Assembly: GCA_043758775.1 (NCBI GenBank)
Contig: JAYVMU010000054.1
Coordinates: forward strand, 1 to 41,609
Source of the DNA: JACMMS01 sp043758775
GTDB lineage: Bacteria; Pseudomonadota; Gammaproteobacteria; Burkholderiales; Methylophilaceae
Length of the DNA: 41,609 nt
Reading direction: 5' to 3'
Below the pieces are notes generated by a model. The model was not told the DNA's origin and did not search any database. It saw only the letters and a program-made list of their open reading frames with translations. Positions 7,816 through 16,923 of the stretch are shown here, one piece after another. The translations under genes and the position numbers were made by a program. Each line of letters opens with the position of its first letter. Positions within the stretch are counted from its first letter, which is position 1.

Positions 7816-7876
7816 CACGTATTAATTAAAATAAGAAATTGTATGATTGCTTACAGATAATCAGCTGTAAGTTAAT

Positions 7877-8212
7877 TCATTTAATAGTAGTCACCATATA
7901 ATTTTTACCATCAGGTGCCAAAGTAAAACTTACTTTATCGCCCACTTTCGTTTTAGCGAGAACAGCACTACTTTTAACCTTAAACTCCATGGTCATGGCA
8001 GGCCATTGAATTGCAGCAATCGGTTCATGTTTAAGGGTTACCTTACTTTTGTCTTTACTAATTAAAATCACTGTACCTTTACCTGTCATACTTTCATGCG
8101 CTACAGTGGATTTTTCAGGCATAGGCATGGCTATTTTGTCAGTTGCATAGCTTGGGATTGCCGTTGTACTTAAAACTGAAAATATGAGAGTTATTAAAAT
8201 AGTGTTTTTCAT
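7877..8212 (-). CDS. cusF: Periplasmic Cu(I)/Ag(I) metallochaperone CusF
   Basis: A 111-residue exported protein with an N-terminal signal peptide (MKNTILITLIFSVLSTTAIPSYA) and a CusF OB-fold domain. The copper ligands match E. coli CusF in identity and spacing: a His (KHEP), eight residues on a Trp, then Met at +3 and +5 (WPAMTM). It hands Cu(I)/Ag(I) to the CusCBA pump from the periplasm. The frame is open 15 codons further upstream, but the signal peptide supports the ATG at 8212. It is the last gene of the minus-strand cus operon, 58 bases after cusA, and is a second CusF module besides the one fused to CusB. Confidence 0.9.
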   Translation of the reverse strand: MKNTILITLIFSVLSTTAIPSYATDKIAMPMPEKSTVAHESMTGKGTVILISKDKSKVTLKHEPIAAIQWPAMTMEFKVKSSAVLAKTKVGDKVSFTLAPDGKNYMVTTIK

Positions 8213-8270
8213 TTGATATTGCCTTATAAATAAACATAAAAAATGTAATGCTTGCAAAAAAGACTTCTAA

Positions 8271-11200
8271 TTAATACCAATCCTTACGCCTAAGTAGCAT
8301 ATAAGCGGCCGGTAACACAAATAGAGAAAGCAATGGCGCAGTCAGCATTCCGCCAATCATCGGCGCTGCTATGCGACTCATGGCTTCTGAGCCTGTTCCT
8401 GTACCAATTAAAATTGGAATCAAGCCAGCTAATATCACTGCCACCGTCATAGCTTTAGGTCTGATCCTTAGTGCTGCTCCTTCAATCAATGCGGCATGCC
8501 AGTCTTCTAAAGTATTCAATTTGTCGGCTTTTCTATAACGATCGAGTGCATCATCCAGATAGACCAACATGATGATGCCAAACTCAGCAGCCAATCCTGC
8601 CAGTGCAATCATGCCCACACCACTGGCAATAGAAAAATGAAATTTAAGAAGGTAAAGAAACCAAATAGCACCCACTAATGCAAACGGTAAGCTGGATAAA
8701 ATCAGTATCGCTGGGCCAATGCGCTTAAACGCCATGAATAGCATGATGAATATAATGCCCAGCGTCATGGGCACGACATAGCTCAAGCGCTTGGAGGCGC
8801 GTTCAAAATATTCAAACTGCCCAGACCAATTCAGTGAATACCCTGCTGGCAGTTGCAACTCTTTATCTAAAGTCGCTTTCGCCTCATTCACAAAACCACC
8901 TAAATCACGGTCTTGTATATCCACATAGACCCAGACATTGGGTCGTGCATTTTCACTTTTAATCATGGGTGGGCCATCGGTGATAGCAATGTCAGCAACA
9001 GCGCCAAGTGGCACAGTGGCTCCCGCTTCGGTGACGATAGGCAGAGTTTTAAGTTTATCAACGGAATCACGTAATTCACGTGGGAAACGCACGTTAATTG
9101 GGAAGCGCGCTAAGCCATCCAATTTTTCAGCAATATTATCTCCACCAATCGCTGTAGATATTAATTCTTGCACTTCAGCAATGTTCAGCCCATAGCGAGC
9201 AGCTTTCAGTCGATCAATACGAATATCGATATAACGCCCACCTGTTACACGTTCCGCAATGACAGAGCTTGCACCTGGTACTTTTTTAATGATGTGTTCG
9301 ACTTCTTGGCCGAGTTGTTCAAGGATGGCTAGATCAGGTCCGCCAATCTTGATGCCGACCGGACTTTTAATGCCGGTAGAAAGCATGTCAATTCGATTGC
9401 GAATGGGTTCCACCCATACGTTGGCCATGCCCGGTATTTTAAGCCGACTGTCCAGCTCTTTAATCAGCTTCTCGGTAGTCATGCCTGCACGCCATTCCGA
9501 ACGTGGCTTAAACTGGATGGTCGTTTCTAACATTTCTAATGGTGCGGGGTCGGTAGCCGTTTCAGCACGACCTGTTTTACCAAATACAGACTTAACTTCT
9601 GGCACCGTTTTAATCAGCCGGTCGCTTAGTTGCAGAATTTCAGAGGCTTTTGCCACTGATAATCCAGGTAATGCCGTTGGCATATACAGTAAATCCCCCT
9701 CATCTAGTGGCGGCATAAACTCACTGCCCAGTTTCGCGAGTGGCCATAGAGTCATTAACACCACAATAATCGCTGTGCCTATCGTTAATTTGGGGTGTCG
9801 TAACACACTGCCTAGCATAGGTTTATAAATCGCGATTAACCAGAGATTAAGCGGATTTTCGGTTTCTGAGCGAATCTTGCCTCGAATAAAAAATGTCATT
9901 AACACTGGCACTAATGTCACAGATAACCCTGCGGCCGCTGCCATGGCATAGGTTTTAGTAAAAGCCAGTGGCGCAAATAGCTTGCCTTCTTGCGCCTCTA
10001 ACGTAAACACAGGAATAAATGACAGTGTGATAATTAGTAAGGAAAAGAATAGTGCCGGCCCAACTTCACTGGCTGCTTGAATAATGACGTCAATGCGCTG
10101 CTTATTATTAAGTTCCCCATGCTCATGGCGAAAATTTTCCAGCTTTCGATGTGCATTTTCAATCATCACAATGGCTGCATCGACCATGGCACCAATCGCA
10201 ATCGCAATGCCCCCCAATGACATAATATTGGCATTAATGCCTTGGTAATACATCACGATAAAGCTAATCAGCACGCCTAAGGGTAAGGCAACGATTGCGA
10301 CCAAAGCCGATCTGAAATGCCACAAGAAGATAATGCAAATCAGTGCCACAACAATAAACTCTTCGATAAGCTTATGAGTGAGATTGTCGACAGCGCGTTT
10401 AATGAGTTGTGAGCGGTCATAAGTAGTCACAATTTCCACGCCCTGCGGCAGGCTTTTTTTCAGGGTTTCTAATTTAGCTTTAACCGCATCAATGACTTCT
10501 AAAGCATTTTGTCCTGAGCGTACGACAATCACGCCTCCAGCCACTTCGCCTTGACCATTCAGCTCTGCCACCCCTCGTCGTAACTCTGGGCCAATCTGAA
10601 TATGTGCAACATCAGAAAGTAGTATGGGCGTGCCCATTTCAGAAACACTAATAGGAATATTACGGAAATCATTCAGTGACTCCAGATAGCCATGTGCCCG
10701 CACCATATATTCGGCTTCAGCCAACTCAACAACCGCACCACCAGTTTCCTGATTAGCCATCTGAATCGCAGAGATGACTTTACTCAAAGGCAGTTTGTAG
10801 TCACGTAATTTATTCGGATCTATCTGCACCTGATATTGTTTGACCATGCCACCGATAGTCGCTACTTCGGCAATACCTGGAATGGTCTTCAGCTCAAACT
10901 TTAAAAACCAGTCTTGTATGGAACGTAGTTCACTTAAATCATGCTTCCCCGATTTATCAACCAGCGCGTACTCATACACCCAGCCTACACCTGTCGCATC
11001 TGGACCAAGGCTGGGTGAAGCGCCTTTGGGTAAGCGTGACGATATCTGGCTTAAATACTCTAGTACGCGTGAACGCGCCCAGTACTGGTCAGTACCATCG
11101 TTAAATAATACGTAAACGAAGGAATCACCAAAAAATGAATAGCCACGTACGGTTTTAACACCAGGCACAGAAAGCATGGTGGTGGTGAGCAGATAAGTGA

Positions 11201-11393
11201 CCTGATTCTCTACGATTTGTGGTGCCTGCCCTGACCATTGAGTACGGATAATTACTTGTGTGTCAGATAGGTCTGGAATAGCATCTAATGGTGTTTTGAG
11301 CATAGCAAAGATGCCCCATGCCGTCACCATCAAAGTGACTAGTATGACCATTAGTCGATTTGCTGCTGACCAGCGTATCAATTGGGCAATCAT
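8271..11393 (-). CDS. cusA: Heavy-metal efflux RND pump CusA, Cu(I)/Ag(I) type
   Basis: A 1040-residue inner-membrane RND transporter of full family length. It starts with the typical MIAQLIRWSAANRLMVILVTL helix, has two large periplasmic loops and two blocks of membrane helices. The GAMVDAAIVMIENAHRKLE segment in TM4 carries the acidic proton-relay residue of heavy-metal efflux pumps. The context (CusF, CusB with CusF fusion, CusC) and Met residues in the periplasmic domain support monovalent copper or silver as substrate rather than divalent Co/Zn/Cd. Its start overlaps the cusB stop by four bases (ATGA), so the two are translationally coupled. The proton-motive force drives export through CusB and CusC. 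Confidence 0.93.
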   Translation of the reverse strand: MIAQLIRWSAANRLMVILVTLMVTAWGIFAMLKTPLDAIPDLSDTQVIIRTQWSGQAPQIVENQVTYLLTTTMLSVPGVKTVRGYSFFGDSFVYVLFNDGTDQYWARSRVLEYLSQISSRLPKGASPSLGPDATGVGWVYEYALVDKSGKHDLSELRSIQDWFLKFELKTIPGIAEVATIGGMVKQYQVQIDPNKLRDYKLPLSKVISAIQMANQETGGAVVELAEAEYMVRAHGYLESLNDFRNIPISVSEMGTPILLSDVAHIQIGPELRRGVAELNGQGEVAGGVIVVRSGQNALEVIDAVKAKLETLKKSLPQGVEIVTTYDRSQLIKRAVDNLTHKLIEEFIVVALICIIFLWHFRSALVAIVALPLGVLISFIVMYYQGINANIMSLGGIAIAIGAMVDAAIVMIENAHRKLENFRHEHGELNNKQRIDVIIQAASEVGPALFFSLLIITLSFIPVFTLEAQEGKLFAPLAFTKTYAMAAAAGLSVTLVPVLMTFFIRGKIRSETENPLNLWLIAIYKPMLGSVLRHPKLTIGTAIIVVLMTLWPLAKLGSEFMPPLDEGDLLYMPTALPGLSVAKASEILQLSDRLIKTVPEVKSVFGKTGRAETATDPAPLEMLETTIQFKPRSEWRAGMTTEKLIKELDSRLKIPGMANVWVEPIRNRIDMLSTGIKSPVGIKIGGPDLAILEQLGQEVEHIIKKVPGASSVIAERVTGGRYIDIRIDRLKAARYGLNIAEVQELISTAIGGDNIAEKLDGLARFPINVRFPRELRDSVDKLKTLPIVTEAGATVPLGAVADIAITDGPPMIKSENARPNVWVYVDIQDRDLGGFVNEAKATLDKELQLPAGYSLNWSGQFEYFERASKRLSYVVPMTLGIIFIMLFMAFKRIGPAILILSSLPFALVGAIWFLYLLKFHFSIASGVGMIALAGLAAEFGIIMLVYLDDALDRYRKADKLNTLEDWHAALIEGAALRIRPKAMTVAVILAGLIPILIGTGTGSEAMSRIAAPMIGGMLTAPLLSLFVLPAAYMLLRRKDWY

Positions 11394-13042
11394 GGTTTTT
11401 CTCCCAACGTATTGGCAGGAGTCATTGGGGTTTGTTTATCGATATGCTCAATATCGTATTGTTCAGTTTTAGGATTGGATTTGAGTGTAAATTGCACCAT
11501 ATCACCCACCGTGAGCTTTGCAAGTGACTTAGTGTCTTTAACAGTGAAGCCCATCGTCATTGACGACCAGCCTAATTCTGTAATTGGCTGATGTGCGAGG
11601 GTGACTTTTCCAGACTTCGCGTCAATCTTCATCACTTTGCCATGACCAACAGGCATCTTCTCAGAGGTTTTTTCTGGTATCTTCACTTTGCTTAACTCAT
11701 CCATGGCAGGCTCTTTCATGCCCATATCTGACAACGCCCCCTCTTTTTCTGCTGGTTGCGAAAGTTTGCTTAGAACACCAGATAATGAGGCTTCCGAATC
11801 AATGAGAAACTGGCCAGACGCAACCACGTCATCACCTGCTGATACGCCTTGAAGAATCTCGGTAGTGTTATTATTTTCCTGCCCCGTAGTAACGTCTACC
11901 GGATGGAAGCCATTTTTGAGTTTAACAATCACTACTTTTCTGGTACCAGTAACAATCACGGCCTCGCTTGGTACAGACAATGCTTCGTGTGACTCTCCAG
12001 TAAAATCAACACTGGCGTACATACTAGGGCGTAACAGACCGCCTTTATTTGACAGTTCAACACGCACTTGCAGTGAGCGTGTCGTTGCATCTAAAGAAGG
12101 ATAAATATAGCTTATCTTGCCTTTAATCGGATCCGCTAGTCCCTGTAATTGCACTTCAGCAGCATTGCCTAGTTTTAGTTTTGATGCATCACGTTCGGGC
12201 ACATCAGCAATTAACCAGACTTTGGATAAATCGGTAATTTGCATCAAACTGGTGCCTGGCATTAATTGCCCGCCTTCACGCACATTAAGTTCAGTCAATA
12301 CGCCTGAAGCAGGCGCATAAATACCAAAACGCGTGTTGGATATACCAGACAGGGTAATGGCAGCAATTTCGCCTTCGGACATGCCCAATAATTTAAGACG
12401 GCTACGAGCAGCATGCGCAAGGCCGCTGACAGCTAATCCATTTTTTACAGAGTCACTTTCATAGCCCTTCAAAGCTAAATACTCTTGTTGCGCTGCTAAT
12501 AATTCCGGTGCGTATATCTCAGCCACTTTTTGCCCTTTACTGACTTGGTCACCCATAGCCCGCACTAATAAGCGTTCAACAAAACCTAGAATACGAGTCT
12601 GTATTACATATAATTTACGCTCATCTGGCTCAATACGTCCAACTGCAGAAAGCTTATTGCCAAACTCATGCATTTCAACTTTAGCTAAACGAATGCCAAG
12701 ACTTTGCTGTGTTTGGGATGATATGACGACACCAGCATCCTCTCCATCTGCTTCAGCATATTTTGGTTCAAGCTGCATCTCCATAAAAGGGGATTTGCCA
12801 GGCTTATCAAACTTCTGTGTAGGCACCATCGGGTCATACCAGTACTTAACGACTTTGCCGCTATTGTCTTGAACGACTCCAGCAGGCACGGCAGGTTTGA
12901 TGCCCATCGAAGTTGAGGGCATGGACTCGTTCACTATAGATTCAGTAGATACTTTGGAATGAAATTTATCCCAGCCTAACCAGATAATGATGCCGATTAA
13001 AACTGCAAAAACTATTGCTAATAACAAATGGAGTCGTTTCAT
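11390..13042 (-). CDS. cusB: Membrane-fusion protein CusB with C-terminal CusF domain
   Basis: A 550-residue periplasmic adaptor, longer than usual because a CusF domain is fused at its C-terminus. Order: N-terminal membrane anchor (about 5-22), a heavy-metal-binding YHS-like segment (YWYDPMVPTQKF, PGKSPFMEMQLEPKY), helical hairpin/lipoyl/beta-barrel regions of the HlyD family, then from about residue 465 the CusF domain. The fused domain has the full ligand set: His (AHQP), Trp eight residues on, then MTM (WSSMTM). Adaptor and metallochaperone are thus in one chain, while a separate CusF is also encoded by this operon. It links CusA with CusC and transfers metal. It lies two bases after cusC and overlaps cusA. 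Confidence 0.93.
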   Translation of the reverse strand: MKRLHLLLAIVFAVLIGIIIWLGWDKFHSKVSTESIVNESMPSTSMGIKPAVPAGVVQDNSGKVVKYWYDPMVPTQKFDKPGKSPFMEMQLEPKYAEADGEDAGVVISSQTQQSLGIRLAKVEMHEFGNKLSAVGRIEPDERKLYVIQTRILGFVERLLVRAMGDQVSKGQKVAEIYAPELLAAQQEYLALKGYESDSVKNGLAVSGLAHAARSRLKLLGMSEGEIAAITLSGISNTRFGIYAPASGVLTELNVREGGQLMPGTSLMQITDLSKVWLIADVPERDASKLKLGNAAEVQLQGLADPIKGKISYIYPSLDATTRSLQVRVELSNKGGLLRPSMYASVDFTGESHEALSVPSEAVIVTGTRKVVIVKLKNGFHPVDVTTGQENNNTTEILQGVSAGDDVVASGQFLIDSEASLSGVLSKLSQPAEKEGALSDMGMKEPAMDELSKVKIPEKTSEKMPVGHGKVMKIDAKSGKVTLAHQPITELGWSSMTMGFTVKDTKSLAKLTVGDMVQFTLKSNPKTEQYDIEHIDKQTPMTPANTLGEKP

Positions 13043-13044
13043 GA

Positions 13045-14361
13045 TTAATTACCTTTGAATATGCGATTGTCGTTAAGTAAGTAACCAATCTTGACAGCTG
13101 CACGCTGTCTGTCAGTCAATATTCCCCAGTGATCCATTTCTATTTCAAGCACATCGCGACGGGCATCCCAAACGTCGGCCAACGAGGCCTTACCTGCTGC
13201 ATAGCTGGCTTGCAGTAAATTTAAACGTGCATTGGCGACAGGAATTAAGTTTGTCTGATGCTCAGTTTCACGGGCTTCGGCGGCTTCCCATTCAGCACGT
13301 GCTGAGGCCAGCTCTGCTGTTAGTTCAAGGCGACGGTCGTCGGTTAGCTTTTGTGCCCGCTCTATCATGAGTAATTTTTCACTTGTACGTTTATCTTCGC
13401 GATTAGCTTTGTTCCAAGGGAGGTCGATTGAGAATTGAACGCTGAGCATATCGCTTAAATTAGAGCGGCGTTTACCATAGCTGACTTCCCAGTTCCAGTT
13501 TTTAAGGCGCTCTGCTTTTGCTATATCTACATCTGATTGAGCAACTAACTCTGCCTGTCGCGCATTTTGCAAAGCAGGGTGGTTGTCAATTTCAGCCTTT
13601 GCGACAGCACCTGTCTCGGGAAGTTTGGCTGTAATAGTTGGCAAATCATATGAAATAGGGTTCTTTGCAGCGCTTCCTATCCAACGTGCCAGCATCGCAC
13701 GCGCTTTTTGCTCATCACGCTTAGCAACGAAATATTGATCATTGGTCATTGCACGCTCTTTATCCAACTGGAGCGCATCGCTGGGAGAAGACCCACCTGA
13801 ATTAATGCGAGCAAGTGCTACTTTGCGTTCAACCGCCATTTCGTCGGCAATTTTTGCGTATAGCTCAGTTTTTTTCTGTGCTTCGAAAACATCTAGCCAA
13901 GCCAAAGCAACATCGCGTTGAATGGATCTAATGGTCATGAGTTGTTCGGAATGATACTGATCGGCTTCAGCCTCCATTTTATGGGAAGCAGCATCGCGCT
14001 TTAGTTTTGGGATAACGTCTTGAGAAATCCCAATATTGGACATGGTCATGTCATCACGATCAAACCTGAAAGCAGCGCCAGTATTTATTGGCAGATTAAT
14101 CACACCAAACTTTAGTTTGGGGTCTGGCAACTGTTCTTCCGCAATTGCTGCTTCACGAGCAGCAGCAGCAGCATCATCTAGTGACTGAATTAATGGTTGG
14201 TTCTGAATGGCCAGTTGGACTGCATCATCTAAAGATAATGCAGTTGTCGACACTTGGGCTGAACCAGTAGTTTGATGGTACATATTATGATCAGCATGCG
14301 CAGAGAATGCAGCCAATGATAATGAGCAGAAAAGCAGAAAATTACCAATAAAGGTATTCAT
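13045..14361 (-). CDS. cusC: Outer-membrane efflux channel CusC (TolC family)
   Basis: A 438-residue exported protein with signal peptide (IGNFLLFCSLSLAAFSAHA) and two outer-membrane-efflux-protein repeats rich in long helices (SLDDAVQLAIQNQPLI, later ELTAELASARAEWEAAEARE). It forms the trimeric outer-membrane duct of the copper/silver pump. The mature N-terminus is His/Met-rich (ADHNMYHQ). No lipobox Cys is seen after the signal peptide, unlike E. coli CusC, so it is probably not lipidated. It is the second gene of the operon, before cusB. Confidence 0.88.
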   Translation of the reverse strand: MNTFIGNFLLFCSLSLAAFSAHADHNMYHQTTGSAQVSTTALSLDDAVQLAIQNQPLIQSLDDAAAAAREAAIAEEQLPDPKLKFGVINLPINTGAAFRFDRDDMTMSNIGISQDVIPKLKRDAASHKMEAEADQYHSEQLMTIRSIQRDVALAWLDVFEAQKKTELYAKIADEMAVERKVALARINSGGSSPSDALQLDKERAMTNDQYFVAKRDEQKARAMLARWIGSAAKNPISYDLPTITAKLPETGAVAKAEIDNHPALQNARQAELVAQSDVDIAKAERLKNWNWEVSYGKRRSNLSDMLSVQFSIDLPWNKANREDKRTSEKLLMIERAQKLTDDRRLELTAELASARAEWEAAEARETEHQTNLIPVANARLNLLQASYAAGKASLADVWDARRDVLEIEMDHWGILTDRQRAAVKIGYLLNDNRIFKGN

Positions 14362-14421
14362 AAAACGCTCCTAAAACACTAAAAATAACGAAACAGGACG
14401 CAATGGTCCCTATACGTTAAA

Positions 14422-14802
14422 TCAGGCAGGAGGTTTTATAGGGGGGTATGAATCGGCAGATAGCCTGAAAGAATTGAAGTGTAACGGCTGAATATTGCTG
14501 TCGTTAAATGAGAAATTTTGATGACCGAAGTCTAGTGTTGCAGTCATTGAGAAGTTACAGGCAGACATCATGCAGCTTTTGTTTTGGGTTTGTTTGCTAT
14601 GGTCAGTTGACTTACGCTCAGTGGATTGCGCTTGCATTAACTTACAATGACTAGCCTCCATAGCAGGAATCTCCATGCTGAGTGTCTTCTGAGTATTGTT
14701 CATGGAATGTAGCGTGCAGGAAGCTGCACAGACAGTAGCTAGCACTGGGCTAGAAGCCAACACCAATATTAAAAAAACTGAAATCAAACGAAATAGCTTC
14801 AT
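14422..14802 (-). CDS. Cys/Met/His-containing small secreted protein leading the cus operon
   Basis: A 126-residue protein with a signal peptide (MKLFRLISVFLILVLASSPVLA); the ATG at 14802 is chosen for it over the longer open frame. The mature part has several potential metal ligands: CAASC, HSM, HCKLM, CMMSAC and scattered Met/His, and ends in a proline-rich SYPPIKPPA tail. Small secreted proteins like this head many heavy-metal RND operons (CopL-like or unnamed), where they are thought to bind metal or affect expression. It starts the minus-strand operon, 60 bases before cusC. Function not established; metal binding is inferred from composition and context. Confidence 0.7.
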   Translation of the reverse strand: MKLFRLISVFLILVLASSPVLATVCAASCTLHSMNNTQKTLSMEIPAMEASHCKLMQAQSTERKSTDHSKQTQNKSCMMSACNFSMTATLDFGHQNFSFNDSNIQPLHFNSFRLSADSYPPIKPPA

Positions 14803-14985
14803 ATAGTGGCAACTATAACAGTCATGTAACCTTGAAACAAGGAACAAAAAGCAGATTATACGAATAAAATCTCAAATTATTAGAACAAATAACATTTACT
14901 TTTGTCCATATCTCTCAGATATGTTGCAAGTTATCTGAAATCGTTATAAATTAACCACTTACTAATCCAGAATAAGGTCACAGAA
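14803..14985. promoter_or_regulatory. Divergent control region of the cus operon and the 14986 gene
   Basis: The 183-base AT-rich gap separates two divergent genes. On the minus strand a perfect -10 box (TATAAT, plus-strand 14855-14860) lies about 50 bases before the first cus gene; its -35 is weak, which suits an activated promoter. Between this box and the gene is a short inverted repeat, CCTTGAAACAAGG (14830-14842), which may be an operator or a small hairpin. It is not spaced like a classical CueR/MerR box. No regulator gene (CusRS, CueR) is in the window. Confidence 0.4.
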
Positions 14986-15339
14986 ATGATAAGCAATAGC
15001 AATAAAAAATCTATATTACTGTCTATGATTGCGCTTTTTATCGGTATTTCGAGCAGCGTGATGGCTGGAGAATTCGACGGCTCTTGGACGCTGAATGACA
15101 CTAATGGTAAGCCTTTTCAGGCCACTTTTAGCAAAGACGGCACTGCTTCTGGAACACATGGCGATGCGATGAAACATGGAACTTGGAAAGAGGAGAATGG
15201 CGCAGCTGTGATTCATTGGAATACTGGATGGATATCAGTCATCGAGAAAAACGGCAATAAATACATTAAGAAAGCTTATAAGCCAGGAACATCGATGACA
15301 GATAGACCAACCAATACCTCAGATGCCATTAAGAAGTAA
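14986..15339 (+). CDS. Small secreted protein of unknown function
   Basis: A 117-residue exported protein with signal peptide (about residues 1-28, ending SSVMA). The mature part looks like a short beta-rich domain (GSWTLNDTNGKPFQATFSKD, HGTWKEENGAAVIHWNTGW) similar in feel to lipocalin-like or META-type small domains, with many Trp and Gly residues. AAGG precedes the ATG. It is transcribed away from the cus operon and shares its control region, so copper-linked expression is possible but not shown. Family not recognised. Confidence 0.65.
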   Translation: MISNSNKKSILLSMIALFIGISSSVMAGEFDGSWTLNDTNGKPFQATFSKDGTASGTHGDAMKHGTWKEENGAAVIHWNTGWISVIEKNGNKYIKKAYKPGTSMTDRPTNTSDAIKK

Positions 15340-15498
15340 TAATACGTCTATTTTCTTTAATTTGGATATTTGCTAAAGCGGGTAATAAATCTGGTTGTTC
15401 TCTAAAAACCAGCTACAAGTAGCTGCCGTGTCTGCAGATATCCTTTTTATCATTCTTCAAGGCTACAGGCGGTTTCAGTCTTAAAGCACTAGCTGCCT

Positions 15499-16254
15499 TC
15501 ATTTCGTTTTACCCAAGAAGGCATTGACGAGGTCCATTGGCAACGGGAAGATGACGGTGGTATTCTTGTCTGCGCCAATTACTGTGAGCGTTTCTAGGTA
15601 GCGTAGCTGAATCGCCTGTGGCTCTTGCGCTAGTATCTTGGCGGCTTGGAATAGCTTCTCCGCAGCCTGCAGTTCGCCCTCGGCATGAATCACTTTGGCG
15701 CGGCGTTCGCGCTCTGCCTCGGCTTGCCTGGCGATGGCGCGTATCATAGATTCGGTCAGGTCAACCTGTTTAATCTCGACGTTGGAGACCTTGATGCCCC
15801 AAGTATCGGTTTGAGCGTCCAATGCCTGCTGGATGTCTAGGTTGAGTTTTTCCCGCTCTGCCAGCATATCGTCCAGCAGGTGTTTGCCCAGCACTGAGCG
15901 CAACATAGTCTGCGCCAGTTGGCTGGTGGCATTGAGATAATCCACTACCTGAATGATCGCCTTTTCTGCATCAATCACCCGCAAATAAACAACGGCACTG
16001 ACTTTGACTGATACATTGTCACGCGAGATTATGTCTTGGGTCGGCACCTCTAGCACCATGGTGCGCAAATCCACTCTTACCACCTGCTGGATTAGCGGGA
16101 TGATGATGACCAGTCCAGGCCCCTTGATCTTCGAGAAACGGCCCAATGTGAAAACAACGCCGCGTTCATACTCGCGGAAGATGCGGATTGCCGAAGTAAC
16201 AAACACGATAGCACAGGCAATAATAAAAGCTATCCAGCCGAGATCCCAAGTCAT
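15499..16254 (-). CDS. SPFH/band-7 family slipin (stomatin-like membrane protein)
   Basis: A 251-residue protein with an N-terminal membrane helix (IAFIIACAIVFVTSAIRIF) followed by a band-7 domain with conserved segments (EYERGVVFTLGRFSKIKGPGL, VPTQDIISRDNVSVKVSAVVY) and a helical C-terminal region (RQAEAERERRAKVIHAEGE). Slipins oligomerise on the inner membrane and often partner with NfeD-type proteins or proteases. No NfeD gene is adjacent here. AGGAGA precedes the ATG. The gap 15340-15498 downstream holds inverted repeats (CTGGTT/AACCAG at 15391-15412 and AGCTAC/GTAGCT at 15411-15424) but no clear T-run terminator. Confidence 0.9.
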   Translation of the reverse strand: MTWDLGWIAFIIACAIVFVTSAIRIFREYERGVVFTLGRFSKIKGPGLVIIIPLIQQVVRVDLRTMVLEVPTQDIISRDNVSVKVSAVVYLRVIDAEKAIIQVVDYLNATSQLAQTMLRSVLGKHLLDDMLAEREKLNLDIQQALDAQTDTWGIKVSNVEIKQVDLTESMIRAIARQAEAERERRAKVIHAEGELQAAEKLFQAAKILAQEPQAIQLRYLETLTVIGADKNTTVIFPLPMDLVNAFLGKTK

Positions 16255-16348
16255 TTGATATCTCCTTCAAAGTATGCGGTCAGTTGGCACCCCCCAGCAT
16301 GGGTTATTTAATGAACTCTGTGCAGGTAGGCCGGCTAGACTTACAGTT

Positions 16349-16738
16349 TTAAGCCACTCTGCACATTTTGGCAGCGGCATGGCTAGCATCCATGCTCAAT
16401 CTACTTGCTAGTTCATTGACCTTAGCCGCCATAATGAAGTCATTTTCATGGAGGCCGTTGATTTTGTGAGTTTGGAATATAACCTTGCAATACCCCCAGC
16501 CCAACGTGATGTCAGCATGATGGCCCTCATTCTCACATAGTTCGCCGATTTCATTGACTAGCTTCAACGCGCTCGTGAAGTCGCCGCCATGAAAACTCCG
16601 TTTAAGTTTTGTACCATGATCTAGCAGCTCCCAACCCGGCACCTGATTCAGGTACTTTTGCGCTTCTTGCATGGAAAGTGGAGGAATGCCGCCTTGACAT
16701 GGCTTACACTGTTTAGCAGTTAATGCTGGTTGTAACAT
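16349..16738 (-). CDS. phhB: Pterin-4a-carbinolamine dehydratase
   Basis: A 129-residue protein with the dehydratase signature: ENEGHHADITLGWGY, then THKINGLHENDF. The paired His residues of GHH and the later TH are the catalytic/binding histidines of the DCoH/PhhB family. It dehydrates 4a-hydroxytetrahydropterin, usually to recycle the cofactor of phenylalanine hydroxylase; no hydroxylase gene is in the window, and a role in molybdopterin or other pterin metabolism is possible. The start at 16738 is preferred over 16753 because GAGGGG lies seven bases before it. The N-terminal CKPCQGG segment is an unusual extension with a CxxC. Confidence 0.88.
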   Translation of the reverse strand: MLQPALTAKQCKPCQGGIPPLSMQEAQKYLNQVPGWELLDHGTKLKRSFHGGDFTSALKLVNEIGELCENEGHHADITLGWGYCKVIFQTHKINGLHENDFIMAAKVNELASRLSMDASHAAAKMCRVA

Positions 16739-16923
16739 GACGTCGCCCCTCATTAAGTCGTTGCTAGCAACTACAAGATTATTAGGATTACAATTTAAAC
16801 GAATTTATCTTAGCTAATCAATTAGACTTTATTGAATTGTTAAAGTTCGGCCAGTAGTTAGCAGTACCCACTAGACAATATAGACTTTCTGCTATGGGTT
16901 TATCAAGCAAATAGACTTATTCG

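Noticed and set aside
7633..7818. Minus-strand 61-residue frame
   Set aside because: The plus-strand frame at the same place has a more protein-like composition; the minus frame has no ribosome site.
8938..12872. Many plus-strand open frames opposite the cus genes
   Set aside because: They are antisense to long, clearly conserved genes, have no domain-like sequence and no ribosome sites.
14830..14842. CCTTG/CAAGG repeat as a CueR (MerR-type) operator
   Set aside because: The spacing between arms is three bases, too short for MerR-family promoters, and it is downstream of the predicted -10.
15391..15424. Inverted repeats downstream of the 14986 gene as a terminator
   Set aside because: Stems of six pairs without a T run on either strand; no support beyond symmetry.
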